From Pseudomonadota bacterium (GTDB lineage: Bacteria; Pseudomonadota; Alphaproteobacteria; Rhizobiales; Xanthobacteraceae): DNA of 64,000 nucleotides. The translations under genes were made by a program, and so were the position numbers. The stretch covers positions 62,001 through 126,000 of the forward strand of contig JAEXYA010000039.1 of NCBI GenBank assembly GCA_023451825.1, in the 5' to 3' direction. Below, piece after piece: positions 53,487 to 63,234 of this stretch. Under the pieces are notes generated by a model. The model was given only the letters and a program-made list of their open reading frames with translations, did not search any database and was not told the DNA's origin. How positions within the stretch are numbered: the first letter of the stretch is position 1; each line of letters opens with the position of its first letter.

Positions 53487-55541
53487 TCACGCCCTGCGCG
53501 CCATCGCCGCGAATGCCGTGTCGCTCAGCAGTCCGCCGCCTTGATACAGCGTCACGATTGGTGACGAGGCGATGCTGGTGCCGTTCTTGATGTCATAGAG
53601 CGCCGAGAAGCGGTTGAGCAACTTTGCGAGCTTGGCGGGATCGGCGAGATCCTTGAGGTTGAGGTGCTTCTCCACCACCTTGGCCTGCTGGTCGATATCC
53701 ATCGCGCCGACTTCGTCCGGCAGGCCGAAGGTGGTGCGGAACACTTCCGCCAGCGCTTTGTCCGCGAGCAGGTCATAGGCCGAGGTGATGCTCGGCGCCT
53801 TGCGTTCGAAATAGAGCGCGAGCCGCACCCCCGGATTGCTTTCGCCCTGCTGCGTCTCCAGCGTCTGCTGCAGATATTTCCGCTGGGTTTCCATGAACTG
53901 GTCGCGGGTCTGCGGGCCGAATTTCGGCAGCCGCGAGATCTCCCCGCCGTCGTCGAAATTGAACGACGCCACCATCTCGGCAAAGCGCGGATCGGTCTGC
54001 GTGTTGACGAAGCTCTTGGGATCGTTGAGATCGGAGTCGAACATCTTGCGCAGATCGGCGGTGGTCACCTTGTCGGGCTCGAGACCCTTCGCGACCAGCA
54101 CGATGTCGATCAGCTTGCGATCGGCAAGCAGGTCCTTCACGCTTTGGACGTTGGCGATGTTGGTCTGATAATAGACCGCGTCCTTGTCGGCGGTCTTGCG
54201 CAGCTCGGTCTGTTCCTTGCCGCTGGTGAAGCGCGTCTTGGCGATGATGTAGTCCTTCATCACCTGGGTGACTTCAGCAGCGTCCTGCGCCACCACGGGC
54301 GTGGTGACGTTGCCGCTGCTGTCGAAATTGAAAGCGCGGGCGAGCTGGACGAAGCGGTCATCCTTCAGCTTGTTCGCATAGCTCTTCGGGTCGTCCAGAT
54401 CGCTCTGCAGCACATTCTTGATGATGGTCGGCGACACCGTTTCGGGATCGATCCCGAACGACTTCAGCGCGAAATTGAAGACGTTCGGCGTCTTGAGGAA
54501 TTGTTCGACCGTCGTCACCCTGGCGAGGCCGGTGCGATACTGCTTGATCAGCGAGGCCGAATAGCTCTCGTCCGCAGCGAGATAGACGGCGCCCTGGCTG
54601 TTGACATATTTGGCGTGGACGTCGGTCAGTTGCGCGGCCGTCTGCGGCTCGGTGCCCGCCGGCAGCGTGCCATCGGCCGAGAATTCGAAAGCGCCGGCCA
54701 GTGCCACATAGCTGTCGATGGTGGTCAGCGCCTTGCGATAGCTGACGACGCTGATCTCGTTCATCGATCCGCGCGAGCGCTCCAATGCGATCTTGTTGCG
54801 CAGATCGGCCATGTCGGCACCGGGCAGTTTCAGCTGCGCCGTATAGGCGTCGATCTTGCTGGCGGCATCGAGCATCGCCGCCTGTGCCTTGGCGATATTG
54901 GCGTTGATGTCGTCTTTCTGCGAGACCCAGACGGAATTGACATAGCTGTCCGGATCGGACGGATCGCTGCCGAGCACCTTGCTGATCGTGTCATGCGACC
55001 AGGTGCCCTTGTCGATGCCATAGGCGGAGAAGACATAGTCGCGCAATTTGTCGTCGGCGAGCAGGCCGTTGACATTGGTGATCTTGCCGATCGTGAGATT
55101 GTAGTAGTTCTTGTTGGCGTCGAGCGCATCGACACCGCGCTTTGCCACCGCCGTATAGAGGCCGATCATGTCGTCGGTCTGGTTGGCGGATTGCGCCGTC
55201 TTGGTGTCGCCGCTGGTGGTGCCAAACGGGAACGCAGCGGCGAATTCGCGGTAGCGTTTGTCGCTCAGTTTATTGGCAAAGCTGTTGGCGTCGGAGAGGT
55301 CGCTTTCCAGCACCTTGCGCAGGAAAGCCTTGGCATAGGCCATGTCTTCCAGGCCATAGGCCTTGGTCGCATAGGTGTAGAGGCGAAAGTCATTCAGGAG
55401 GTCATCGACGCTGGTGACCTTGCCGATGTTCTCTTTGTAATAGGCGGTGTCCCGGCTCACATCGGCTTGCTGCGCAATCTTGGTGATCGATTTCTGCAGG
55501 TCGCGCGACACCAGATTGTAGTTGAGATAGGTGGAGACCAT
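53487..55541 (-). CDS. DUF1217 protein with five internal repeats
   Basis: 684 aa. Five related units of ~100 residues can be read: starting near residues 15, 120, 300, 430 and 560. Each has the pattern Y(Y/K)xxNI(G/A)xVxSVxDLLxDxxLxxYVLxAYGLD followed by a segment like VLxSDLxDPxSFANxLxDxRFxxxAxAFNFD. DUF1217 proteins are usually found near flagellar genes in alphaproteobacteria, but no flagellar gene is in this window. Start MVSTYLNYNLVSRDLQKS at 55541; no signal peptide. Function unknown; it stands where coxH would follow coxG in Afipia. Confidence 0.85.
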   Translation of the reverse strand: MVSTYLNYNLVSRDLQKSITKIAQQADVSRDTAYYKENIGKVTSVDDLLNDFRLYTYATKAYGLEDMAYAKAFLRKVLESDLSDANSFANKLSDKRYREFAAAFPFGTTSGDTKTAQSANQTDDMIGLYTAVAKRGVDALDANKNYYNLTIGKITNVNGLLADDKLRDYVFSAYGIDKGTWSHDTISKVLGSDPSDPDSYVNSVWVSQKDDINANIAKAQAAMLDAASKIDAYTAQLKLPGADMADLRNKIALERSRGSMNEISVVSYRKALTTIDSYVALAGAFEFSADGTLPAGTEPQTAAQLTDVHAKYVNSQGAVYLAADESYSASLIKQYRTGLARVTTVEQFLKTPNVFNFALKSFGIDPETVSPTIIKNVLQSDLDDPKSYANKLKDDRFVQLARAFNFDSSGNVTTPVVAQDAAEVTQVMKDYIIAKTRFTSGKEQTELRKTADKDAVYYQTNIANVQSVKDLLADRKLIDIVLVAKGLEPDKVTTADLRKMFDSDLNDPKSFVNTQTDPRFAEMVASFNFDDGGEISRLPKFGPQTRDQFMETQRKYLQQTLETQQGESNPGVRLALYFERKAPSITSAYDLLADKALAEVFRTTFGLPDEVGAMDIDQQAKVVEKHLNLKDLADPAKLAKLLNRFSALYDIKNGTSIASSPIVTLYQGGGLLSDTAFAAMARRA

Positions 55542-55785
55542 GGGACCAGCCTTTCGGATTCGCCCCATGATACCGGCAGTGGGTTATCCGAACCTTGCGG
55601 AGTATGGCTTCGCAAGCTTTGCCCTGAAGGCTCGGATTTAACGCGAATGTGGTGCGAGCTGACGGTCGCGGTGCTATCGCCACGATGCCCAGCAGGTACG
55701 CTGGGCGAACCGTCGTGATCGCGTTCGCTGGCGCGGGTGTGCCAGCGAACATCCTGTTCGCCTGTCGAAGCTACGGCGCTGGATT

Positions 55786-56415
55786 TCAGCTCACGGCAGC
55801 GCGGGACTTGCAGATCGGTGCGGCTGCAATGGCGTCGGTCGCGTGATCGTGTCCGCTCACGCAGCACCACTGGCTGGCGATCAGCGTCAGCAGGCAGGCC
55901 GCGCCTGTGGAGCCGATCAGCTTCTTCATCCAGCCTTTGCTCTCCGCAGCCGGCGCATCGGCCGCCGCCGCGTCGCCGCCGAGAAGGGCGCCGAACGCGG
56001 TAAAGAATTCGCCCGCGAGCTTCTTCGAGGTGGAGTCGATCAGGCGGCCGCCGAGTTGCGCCAGCTTGCCGCCGATCTGGGCATCGACGTCGTAATGCAA
56101 AAGAGTGACGTCGTCGCTCTCGGCTTCCAGCCGCACGAATGCGCCGCCTTTGGCGAAGCCGGCGACGCCGCCCGAGCCTTCGCCGGTGATGCGATAGCTG
56201 TTTGGCGGATCGAGGTCGGACAGCGTGACCTTGCCGCCGAATGTTGCCTTCACGGGGCCGACCTTGACCACGATGGTGGCGGTCATCTCCGTCGGGCTGG
56301 TCATCTCCAGGCTCTGGCAACCGGGAAGGCACTGCTTGAGCACCGCGGGATCGTTGAGCGCCGCCCAGACTTTTTCTTTCGGGGCGGCAATGCGCTGGCT
56401 GTCACTCATCTGCAT
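55786..56415 (-). CDS. coxG: CoxG, SRPBCC-family membrane protein of CO dehydrogenase
   Basis: 209 aa. SRPBCC/CoxG domain at residues ~1-150 (QRIAAPKEKVWAALNDPAVLKQCLPGC, FGGKVTLSDLDPPNSYRITGEGSGG, IGGKLAQLGGRLIDSTSKKLAGEFF). The C-terminal hydrophobic segment STGAACLLTLIASQWCCV would anchor it in the membrane; CoxG is known to help recruit CO dehydrogenase to the membrane for quinone reduction. Last cox gene here, 11 bp after coxF. Confidence 0.9.
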   Translation of the reverse strand: MQMSDSQRIAAPKEKVWAALNDPAVLKQCLPGCQSLEMTSPTEMTATIVVKVGPVKATFGGKVTLSDLDPPNSYRITGEGSGGVAGFAKGGAFVRLEAESDDVTLLHYDVDAQIGGKLAQLGGRLIDSTSKKLAGEFFTAFGALLGGDAAAADAPAAESKGWMKKLIGSTGAACLLTLIASQWCCVSGHDHATDAIAAAPICKSRAAVS

Positions 56416-56426
56416 GGTTGTTGTCC

Positions 56427-57263
56427 TTATTGGTCGATGGAAGGGCGTGCCGCGCGCTGGCCGCGGCGGCGCAGGGCTGTGATTTCGGCCAGGATGGACA
56501 TGGCGATTTCCTCCGGCGTGATGGCGCCGAGATCGAGCCCGGCGGGGGCCTTGACGTGATCGAGCATGCTCGCGGCGACGCCTTTGCTGGTCAGGCCATC
56601 GCGCAGCGCGGTCATCTTGCGCTGGCTGCCGACAAAGGCCGTGTAGGCGGCGGGAATGTCGATGGCAGCACGTAGCGCCGCTTCATCGCCTTTGCCCTGG
56701 GTGCAGACCACCACGAAGCGCTTGGCGTCATGCAGATGCTGCGGTGTGAAACCATCGATCAGCACGTCGCTGTCCGGCGGCATGGTGAGATCGGCAGCCG
56801 GGACGGCGAGGGTGACGTGATAGCCGAGCGTGCGCGCCTGTGTCGCCAGCGACAGCGCCACCGGGCTGGCGCCGAGAATCACCAGCGCCGGATGCGGCAG
56901 CACGGGCTCGACAAAAATATCCATCGTGCCTTTGCTCGGGCACATGTTCTTGGCAAAGCGCACGCCGTCGCGGCTTTCGCCGGGCGCGACACCAAGTTCG
57001 GCCAGCAGGTTTTCCGGCTGCACCGACACCATGCGCGGTTCGCCATCGACAAGCGCCTCGCGGGCCGCCTTGAGCACGGCGCCGCGCGCGCAGCCGCCGC
57101 CGATCCAGCCGGCGGCGATGGTGCCGTCGGGGCGGATGATCGCCTTGGCGCCGGCTTTCGCAGCCGTCACCGAAACGGTGCGCACCACGGTAGCGAGCAC
57201 AAAGGCCTGTTCGGCGGCTTTCAGCTGCGCGACAAGATCGATCACATCCACATGTGCGCCCAT
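56427..57263 (-). CDS. coxF: CoxF, XdhC/CoxI-family maturation protein
   Basis: 278 aa. The N-terminal XdhC_CoxI domain has GWIGGGCARGAVLKAAREAL; the C-terminal Rossmann domain has LVILGASPVALSLATQARTLGYHVTLA and YTAFVGSQRKMTALRDGL. Family members bind and sulfurate or insert molybdenum cofactor. Start MGAHVDVIDLV at 57263, 10 bp after coxE. The symbol follows the Afipia order D-E-F-G. Confidence 0.88.
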   Translation of the reverse strand: MGAHVDVIDLVAQLKAAEQAFVLATVVRTVSVTAAKAGAKAIIRPDGTIAAGWIGGGCARGAVLKAAREALVDGEPRMVSVQPENLLAELGVAPGESRDGVRFAKNMCPSKGTMDIFVEPVLPHPALVILGASPVALSLATQARTLGYHVTLAVPAADLTMPPDSDVLIDGFTPQHLHDAKRFVVVCTQGKGDEAALRAAIDIPAAYTAFVGSQRKMTALRDGLTSKGVAASMLDHVKAPAGLDLGAITPEEIAMSILAEITALRRRGQRAARPSIDQ

Positions 57264-57273
57264 GGTTGCGTCC

Positions 57274-58461
57274 TCAGAGCCTGGCCAGATAGGGTTCGAG
57301 CGCCGCGAGGCTTTGCAGCGTGTTGGCGCGCGCGAACAGGTCCACATGCGGCAGCGCCGCCTTGATGCCCGCGGCCTCGGGCGCATAGCCCTCCCAGCCC
57401 ATCATCGGATTGAGCCAGGCGATGCGGCGGCAACGCCGCGCCAGCATGGCCATCTCGCGGCCGAGCAGATCGGCATCACCGGTTTCATAGCCGTCGGAGA
57501 CGATCATCACGCAGGTGCGCGAATGGATCACGCGGGCGGCGTGCCAGCGATTGAATGTCTGCAGGCATTCGCCGATCCGGGTGCCGCCGCCGGCGCCTTG
57601 CGACATCACGGACAGCCGGTCCAGCGCGCGGGCCGGATCGCGCTCCTTCATGGCGTCGGAGACGTAGGCGAGCCGGGTGTGGAACAGGAACGCCTCGGCC
57701 TCGGCGAATTCATCGATCACGCCGTGAATGAAGCGCACGAACACGCCGGTATACATGCTCATGGAGCCGGAGGCGTCGAGCAGCATCACCAGGCGGAGCG
57801 GCTTGTGCCGTCGCTGGCGCTTGACGAGGCGGATCGGCACGCCGCCATGGCTGATATTGGCGTGGATGGTGCGCCGGATATCGAGGCGATAGCCGCGCCG
57901 CCGCGCCAGATCGCGCCGGGTCAGGCGCGCGCGCATCGCCTGCGCCAGCCGCGCGGCCGCGGCGTGGGCCTCGGCGATCTCAGCGGGATCGTGCATCTTG
58001 CGGAAATCCGTCTCGGCGAGGTTGTCGATCATCGACGCGCCCTCGGCACGGCCTTCGCCCGACGACGCGTCATCGCCGCCGTCCTCGGACGGGATCTGGT
58101 CCTGCTGGCCGGATTCGCCGGCGGCGCCGTCCTGCAGGCTCTTGAAGGACGGGTTGTTGGCCGACTTCGTCGAGCCCGATGTCACGGCTCGCGATTTCAC
58201 GCCACGGTTCAGCCAATAGGCATCGAAAAGCCCGTCGAATGTGTCCCAGTCGGTCTTGCGTGATGTCAGCAGATGCTTGAAGGCGGAGCGCAGCAGCGAC
58301 GGATGTGCGGCATAGCCGGCAGCCAGCAACGCCGCGGCGTCGTGGCCTTCCTGCAGGCCGACCGCGAATCCGTTGTCGCGCAAGAGATGCAGGAAGCCGC
58401 TCAACCGGCCCGCGATGGCAAGCGACGCTTGATCGACCACGTTGACGGCTTGCGCGCTCAT
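57274..58461 (-). CDS. coxE: CoxE, von Willebrand factor A domain protein
   Basis: 395 aa. N-terminal CoxE-type region (RLSGFLHLLRDNGFAVGLQEG), an acidic/Ser-rich middle (residues ~105-145), then the VWA domain with MIDAS motif LVMLLDASGSMSMYTG and late CVMIVSDGYETGD. It works with the MoxR-type ATPase CoxD in building the copper-sulfur bridge of the active site. The ATG overlaps the coxD stop (ATGA). Confidence 0.92.
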   Translation of the reverse strand: MSAQAVNVVDQASLAIAGRLSGFLHLLRDNGFAVGLQEGHDAAALLAAGYAAHPSLLRSAFKHLLTSRKTDWDTFDGLFDAYWLNRGVKSRAVTSGSTKSANNPSFKSLQDGAAGESGQQDQIPSEDGGDDASSGEGRAEGASMIDNLAETDFRKMHDPAEIAEAHAAAARLAQAMRARLTRRDLARRRGYRLDIRRTIHANISHGGVPIRLVKRQRRHKPLRLVMLLDASGSMSMYTGVFVRFIHGVIDEFAEAEAFLFHTRLAYVSDAMKERDPARALDRLSVMSQGAGGGTRIGECLQTFNRWHAARVIHSRTCVMIVSDGYETGDADLLGREMAMLARRCRRIAWLNPMMGWEGYAPEAAGIKAALPHVDLFARANTLQSLAALEPYLARL

Positions 58462-59336
58462 GCGACTTTGCCGAGTAGGCGTGCGGTCAGTTCCGGCTTG
58501 AAATGCGCTTTGTCTTCCCTGGTCTTGAGCAGGCACATCAGCGTCTCCTGCACGATCTTGGGCGCATCATGCAGGTTGCTGACATCGAGGCCGACCAGTG
58601 CCGCGGCCCAGTCCAGCGTCTCGGCCACGCCGGGCACCTTGCGCAGGTCTTCCTTGCGGATGCTGTCCACGATGCGCGCGATCTGCAGCGCCAGCGATGT
58701 GCCGATGCCGGCAATCCGCGCCATGATGATGCGCGCTTCGCGGTCGGGATCGGGGTAGCCGACATAGTGATACAGGCAGCGTCGCCGCAACGCGTCGGAC
58801 AGTTCGCGGGTGCCGTTCGATGTCAGCACCACCAGCGGGATCGCGGTCGCGGTCACCGTGCCCATTTCCGGGATCGTGACCTGATAGTCCGACAGCAGTT
58901 CGAGCAGAAATGCCTCGAACTCGTTGTCGGCGCGATCGACTTCGTCGATCAGCAGCACCGGCGCTGTCTCGCGGCGGATCGCGGCGAGCAGCGGGCGTTC
59001 CAGCAGATATGTCTCGGAGAAGATCCTGTCTTCGATATCGTCCACCGATGCATGACGATCGGCCTGGATCGCCAGCAATTGTCGCTGATAATTCCACTCA
59101 TACAGCGCCGCCGACTGGTCCAGCCCCTCATAGCATTGCAGCCGGATCAGCTCGGTGCCATGCGCGCTCGCCAGTGCCTTGGCCACTTCGGTCTTGCCGG
59201 TGCCCGCGTCGCCCTCCAGCAGCAACGGTCGCTTCAGCATCTGCATCAGCGCAATCGCCGTGATCAGTTCTCCGTCGGCGACATAGCCGGCGGAGGCGAG
59301 GCGTTCCGCGATCTGGTCGCGGTCCTGCATGGTCAT
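58458..59336 (-). CDS. coxD: CoxD, MoxR-type AAA+ ATPase
   Basis: 292 aa AAA+ protein. Walker A GDAGTGKTEVAKALA, Walker B APVLLIDEVDRADNEFEAFLLELL, sensor LTSNGTRELSDALRRRCLYHYVGYPD. In the Afipia system CoxD helps insert sulfur and copper into apo-CODH. Start ATG at 59336 overlaps the coxL stop (ATGA); an ATG two codons later is possible. Confidence 0.93.
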   Translation of the reverse strand: MTMQDRDQIAERLASAGYVADGELITAIALMQMLKRPLLLEGDAGTGKTEVAKALASAHGTELIRLQCYEGLDQSAALYEWNYQRQLLAIQADRHASVDDIEDRIFSETYLLERPLLAAIRRETAPVLLIDEVDRADNEFEAFLLELLSDYQVTIPEMGTVTATAIPLVVLTSNGTRELSDALRRRCLYHYVGYPDPDREARIIMARIAGIGTSLALQIARIVDSIRKEDLRKVPGVAETLDWAAALVGLDVSNLHDAPKIVQETLMCLLKTREDKAHFKPELTARLLGKVA

Positions 59337-61753
59337 GCCACCAGGCCGAGGTTCTGCGCCGCCTTCCAGTTGCGCCAGAAATCATGCGGCATCTGGATAT
59401 GCGTCGAACCAAGGAACGAGAAGGCGTCGTTGACCGCGTTGGAGAATGCCGGCACGCCGCCGACATTGGGGCTTTCGCCGACACCCTTGGCGCCGATCGG
59501 ATGATGCGGCGAGGGGGTGACGGTGAAGTCGGTCTCCCAATGCGGCGTCTCGACGGCGGTGGGCAGGAAGAAGTCCATGAACGAGCCCGACATCACATTG
59601 CCGGCGTCGTCGTAGCGGATCTCCTGACCCATCGCGATGGCGAAGGCTTCGGTGAGGCCGCCATGGACCTGCCCCTCGATGATCATCGGATTGATGCGGG
59701 TGCCGCAGTCGTCGAGCGCATAGAAGCGGCGCACCTTGTAGACGCCGGTATCGACGTCGATATCCATCACGCAGATATAGGCGCCGAACGGATAGGTCAT
59801 GTTCGGCGGATCGTAATAGCTCACCGCTTCCAGGCCCGGCTCCATGCCCGGCGGGATCGCGTTATAGGCGATCCAGCAGATGTCCTTCATCGACAGCGCC
59901 TTTTCGGGCAGGCCCTTGACGCGGAAACCGTCGATGTCCCATTCCAGATCGCCTTCATGGACTTCGAGCTTGTAGGCCGCGATCATCTGCGCCTTGGCCT
60001 TGATTTTTCGTGCGGCCATGGCGATGGCGGCGCCGGCCACCGGCGTCGAGCGCGAACCGTAGCTGCCAAGCCCGTAGGGCGCGGTGTCGGTGTTGCCTTC
60101 CTCGACCGTGATATTGTCGGCGGGAATGCCGATCTCGGTGGCGATGATCTGCGCCCAGGTCGTCTCGTGACCCTGGCCCTGGCTCTTGCTGCCGACCCGC
60201 GCGACGCCGCTTCCCGTCGGATGCAGGCGAATCTCGCAGGAGTCGAACATCGCGATGCCGAGAATGTCGCAGTTCTTCGACGGTCCGGCGCCGACGATCT
60301 CGGTGAAGAACGACAGGCCGAGGCCCATGATCTCCCGCGTTTCGCCGCGCTGGAAGGCGGCGCGCTTGTCGGCCTGCTGCTTGCGCAGGCCGGCATAGTC
60401 CACGGTCTCCATCATCTTGCGCATGGCGGTGTGATAGTCGCCGGAGTCATATTCCCAGCCGAGCGCCGAGTGATACGGAAACTGATCGGGCTTGACGAAG
60501 TTCTTCAGCCGCAGTTCCGCCGGATCCATGTTGAGTTTCTGCGCCAGAATATCCATCGCGCGCTCGATGCAGTAAGCAGCTTCGGTGACGCGGAACGAGC
60601 AGCGATAGGCCACGCCGCCCGGCGCCTTGTTGGTATAGACCCCGTCCACCGCCAGATGCGCGGTCGGGAAGTCATAGGAGCCGGTGACGATGTTGAAGAA
60701 GCCGGCCGGCCATTTCGACGGATCGGCGCAGGCATCGAAGGCGCCATGGTCGGCCAGCACATGGACGCGCAGGCCGGTGACTTTACCTTCCTTAGTGGCC
60801 GCGATCTCGGTGGTCATGTGATAGTCGCGCGCGAACGATGTCGAGGTCAGGTTCTCGATGCGATCCTCGACCCATTTCACCGGCTTGCCGGTGACGATGG
60901 AGGCGACGGCGGCGCAGACATAGCCGGGATAGACACCGACCTTGTTGCCGAACCCGCCACCGATATCCGGGGCGATGACATGGATCTTGTGTTCGGGGAT
61001 CTTGGCGATCAGCGCCACCACGGTGCGCACCACATGCGGCGCCTGGAAGGTGCCGTAGATGGTGAGGTCGCCGGTGATCTTGTCGAATGAGCACAGGCAC
61101 TGGCAGGTTTCGAGCGGCGAGGGATGGGTGCGGTGATAGGAGATCATCTCCTTGATCGTCACCTCGGCCTTGCTGAAGGCGGCGTCGGTGATTTCCCTGT
61201 CGCCGACCGTCCATTCGAAGATGTGGTTGTGATGCTTGCGCGGCCCATGGGCGCCGGTCATCTTGCCGTCGAGGTCTTCGCGCAGCACGGGCGCGTCGGC
61301 ATCCATCGAGGTGAACGGGTCGACCAGCACCGGCAGCGCTTCATATTCCACCTCGACCGCATTGATGCCGTCGTCGGCGGCATAGCGGTCGGTGGCGACC
61401 ACGAAGGCGACTTCCTGATTCTGGAACAGCACCTTGCCGTCGGCCAGCACCATCTGGACGTCGCCGGCCAGCGTCGGCATCCAGGCCAGATTGACGGTCT
61501 TCAGCGTCTCGGCCGTGAGGACCGCGAGCACACCCGGCACTTTCAGCGCGGCTTCGGTGTTGATCGATTTGATGCGCGCATGCGGATGCGGCGAGCGCAC
61601 GAAGTCGCCATGCAGCATGCCCGGCAGTTTGACGTCGTCGACATACTGGCCGCGGCCTTGCGTGAAGCGGATGTCCTCGACGCGCTTGCGCTTGCAGCCC
61701 ATGCCTTCGAGGCGGGCTTCGCGTTGTTCGCGGGTGGGGGTCATGTCGTTCAT
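59333..61753 (-). CDS. coxL: Carbon monoxide dehydrogenase large subunit, form I
   Basis: 806 aa subunit with the Mo-Cu active site that oxidises CO to CO2. The loop AYRCSFR places the copper-ligating cysteine at Cys385, the diagnostic mark of form I (true) CO dehydrogenase. VIAPDIGGGFGNKVGVYPGYV, SQGQGHETTWAQIIATEIGIP and the base-supplying glutamate in GAKGVGESPNVGG are also present. The C-terminus MPHDFWRNWKAAQNLGLVA matches known CoxL. The ATG at 61753 overlaps the coxS stop (ATGA); upstream frame to 62128 is antisense noise within coxS. Confidence 0.97.
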   Translation of the reverse strand: MNDMTPTREQREARLEGMGCKRKRVEDIRFTQGRGQYVDDVKLPGMLHGDFVRSPHPHARIKSINTEAALKVPGVLAVLTAETLKTVNLAWMPTLAGDVQMVLADGKVLFQNQEVAFVVATDRYAADDGINAVEVEYEALPVLVDPFTSMDADAPVLREDLDGKMTGAHGPRKHHNHIFEWTVGDREITDAAFSKAEVTIKEMISYHRTHPSPLETCQCLCSFDKITGDLTIYGTFQAPHVVRTVVALIAKIPEHKIHVIAPDIGGGFGNKVGVYPGYVCAAVASIVTGKPVKWVEDRIENLTSTSFARDYHMTTEIAATKEGKVTGLRVHVLADHGAFDACADPSKWPAGFFNIVTGSYDFPTAHLAVDGVYTNKAPGGVAYRCSFRVTEAAYCIERAMDILAQKLNMDPAELRLKNFVKPDQFPYHSALGWEYDSGDYHTAMRKMMETVDYAGLRKQQADKRAAFQRGETREIMGLGLSFFTEIVGAGPSKNCDILGIAMFDSCEIRLHPTGSGVARVGSKSQGQGHETTWAQIIATEIGIPADNITVEEGNTDTAPYGLGSYGSRSTPVAGAAIAMAARKIKAKAQMIAAYKLEVHEGDLEWDIDGFRVKGLPEKALSMKDICWIAYNAIPPGMEPGLEAVSYYDPPNMTYPFGAYICVMDIDVDTGVYKVRRFYALDDCGTRINPMIIEGQVHGGLTEAFAIAMGQEIRYDDAGNVMSGSFMDFFLPTAVETPHWETDFTVTPSPHHPIGAKGVGESPNVGGVPAFSNAVNDAFSFLGSTHIQMPHDFWRNWKAAQNLGLVA

Positions 61754-62250
61754 TCTGCGGCCTCCTGGAATTCGACGCCGTTGATCTTGGCGGCAGCGTA
61801 TTGAATGGCGCGGACGATGTTCTGATAGCCCGTGCAACGGCACAGATTGCCGGCGATGCCCATGCGGATCTCCGGCTCGCTCGGCGATGGGTTTTCCTGC
61901 AGCAGGCGGTGCGCGCGCATGATCATGCCCGGCGTGCAGAAGCCGCATTGCAGCCCGTGCATCATGCGAAAGCCTTCCTGCAGGGCCGACAGCGTGCCGT
62001 CCGCATTGGCCATGCCTTCGACAGTGCGGATGTCGGCTTTCTCGGCTTGCACTGCAAACACCGTGCAGCTCTTCACCGACATGCCGTCGAGATCGACGGT
62101 GCAGGCGCCGCAATGGGTTGTCTCGCAACCGATATGGGTGCCCGTCAGGAGCAGGTTTTCGCGCAGGAAATGCACCAGCAGCGTGCGCGGCTCGACGAGC
62201 CCTTCGACTTCGGCGCCGTTGACCGTCATCGTGACGTGTGTTTTTGCCAT
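61750..62250 (-). CDS. coxS: Carbon monoxide dehydrogenase small subunit, two [2Fe-2S] clusters
   Basis: 166 aa, the length of the Afipia CoxS. Ferredoxin-like cluster site GTHIGCETTHCGACTVDLDG with distal Cys in SVKSCTVFAVQ, and second cluster from HGLQCGFCTPGMIM and NLCRCTGYQNI. It transfers electrons from the Mo-Cu site to FAD. Its N-terminus is unambiguous (MAKTHVTMTVNGAEVEGLVEPRT) and 39 bp separate it from coxM. Confidence 0.97.
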   Translation of the reverse strand: MAKTHVTMTVNGAEVEGLVEPRTLLVHFLRENLLLTGTHIGCETTHCGACTVDLDGMSVKSCTVFAVQAEKADIRTVEGMANADGTLSALQEGFRMMHGLQCGFCTPGMIMRAHRLLQENPSPSEPEIRMGIAGNLCRCTGYQNIVRAIQYAAAKINGVEFQEAAE

Positions 62251-62289
62251 GTTTGCCTCTTGCGACTTGGCGATTGTATGTGGCGCGTT

Positions 62290-63153
62290 TTATTTGACGC
62301 GTGCGGCGGCGCGGGTGAGCGCGCGCATCACCATGATCCCGCCGACATGCTTGCGGTATTCGACCGGTCCGCGTGAATCGCCGGCCGGGGTCATGATCGC
62401 GGATGCCGCGGCGGCAGCCTTCTGCAATGCTGCGGGCTCCAGCGCAGTGCCGATCACCGCCTGCGCCGCGTCGTCGGCGAGCAGCGCGGTTTCAGCGAGA
62501 TTGGTGAGACCGATGCTGCAACTGGCGACCTTGCCGCCATCCATGGTCAGCATCACCGCGGCGGCAGCCGTCGCGTAATCGCCGACCTTGCGCTTCAGCT
62601 TCTCATAGGCGTAGCCGTGGCCCGCGGCGGGCACCGGGATTGACATCGCGGTGAGGATTTCGCCGGGCTCGATCGCAGTGAAATAGGCGCCCTGATAGAA
62701 GTCGACCGCGGCCACCTCGCGGCTGCCGTCGGGGCCTTGCAGGTGATACGTCGCGCCCAGCGTCATCATCAGCGCCGGCATGTCGTTGCCGGGATCGCCA
62801 TTGGCGACGTTGCCGCCCAGCGTGCCCCTGTAGCGGATCTGCGGATCGGCGATCACCAGCGCCGTCTCGTGGAGGATCGGAAGCGCTGACGCGATCTCGG
62901 GCGACGCGAGCAGGTCGTGCTGCGTCGTCATGGCGCCGATGGTGACGGTGTCGCCATCGCGGCGGATGCCGCGCAGTTCACCGATCCCGTGCAGGTCGAT
63001 CAGATGGTCCGGGGTCGCCAGCCGGAGCTTCATCATCGGGATCAGGCTGTGGCCACCGGCCAGGGGACGGGCATCGTCGCCATAGGTGGCGAGCAGCCCG
63101 ATGGCATCCGCCACGGTGGTCGGGCGGTGATAGCTGAAGGCGCCGGGTATCAT
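62290..63153 (-). CDS. coxM: Carbon monoxide dehydrogenase medium (FAD) subunit
   Basis: 287 aa flavoprotein. FAD motifs RPLAGGHSLIPMMKLRLATP (~35-54) and RGTLGGNVANGDPGNDMPA (~113-131), and the CoxM segment YEKLKRKVGDYATAAAAV. The start MIPGAFSYHRPTTVADAI at 63153 follows GGAGGAAA; the ten-residue extension to 63183 (MVISRRRKPF) is not part of known CoxM. First gene of the catalytic run M-S-L, downstream of the direct repeats at 63260-63310. Confidence 0.97.
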   Translation of the reverse strand: MIPGAFSYHRPTTVADAIGLLATYGDDARPLAGGHSLIPMMKLRLATPDHLIDLHGIGELRGIRRDGDTVTIGAMTTQHDLLASPEIASALPILHETALVIADPQIRYRGTLGGNVANGDPGNDMPALMMTLGATYHLQGPDGSREVAAVDFYQGAYFTAIEPGEILTAMSIPVPAAGHGYAYEKLKRKVGDYATAAAAVMLTMDGGKVASCSIGLTNLAETALLADDAAQAVIGTALEPAALQKAAAAASAIMTPAGDSRGPVEYRKHVGGIMVMRALTRAAARVK

Positions 63154-63234
63154 GAATGGTTTCCTCCGTCGGCTTATGACCACCGCTTTCTTGGCGACGG
63201 CGTTTGACGGAGCTTTTCTGCGCAGGCCGCGGCG

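Noticed and set aside
53487..55541. The DUF1217 protein as a replacement for CoxH in the cox operon.
   Set aside because: It has no MHYT or LytTR features and is separated from coxG by a 244-bp gap.
59384..61090. A 568-codon plus-strand frame antisense to coxL.
   Set aside because: Typical open antisense frame of GC-rich DNA; coxL on the other strand is strongly conserved and no family was recognised.
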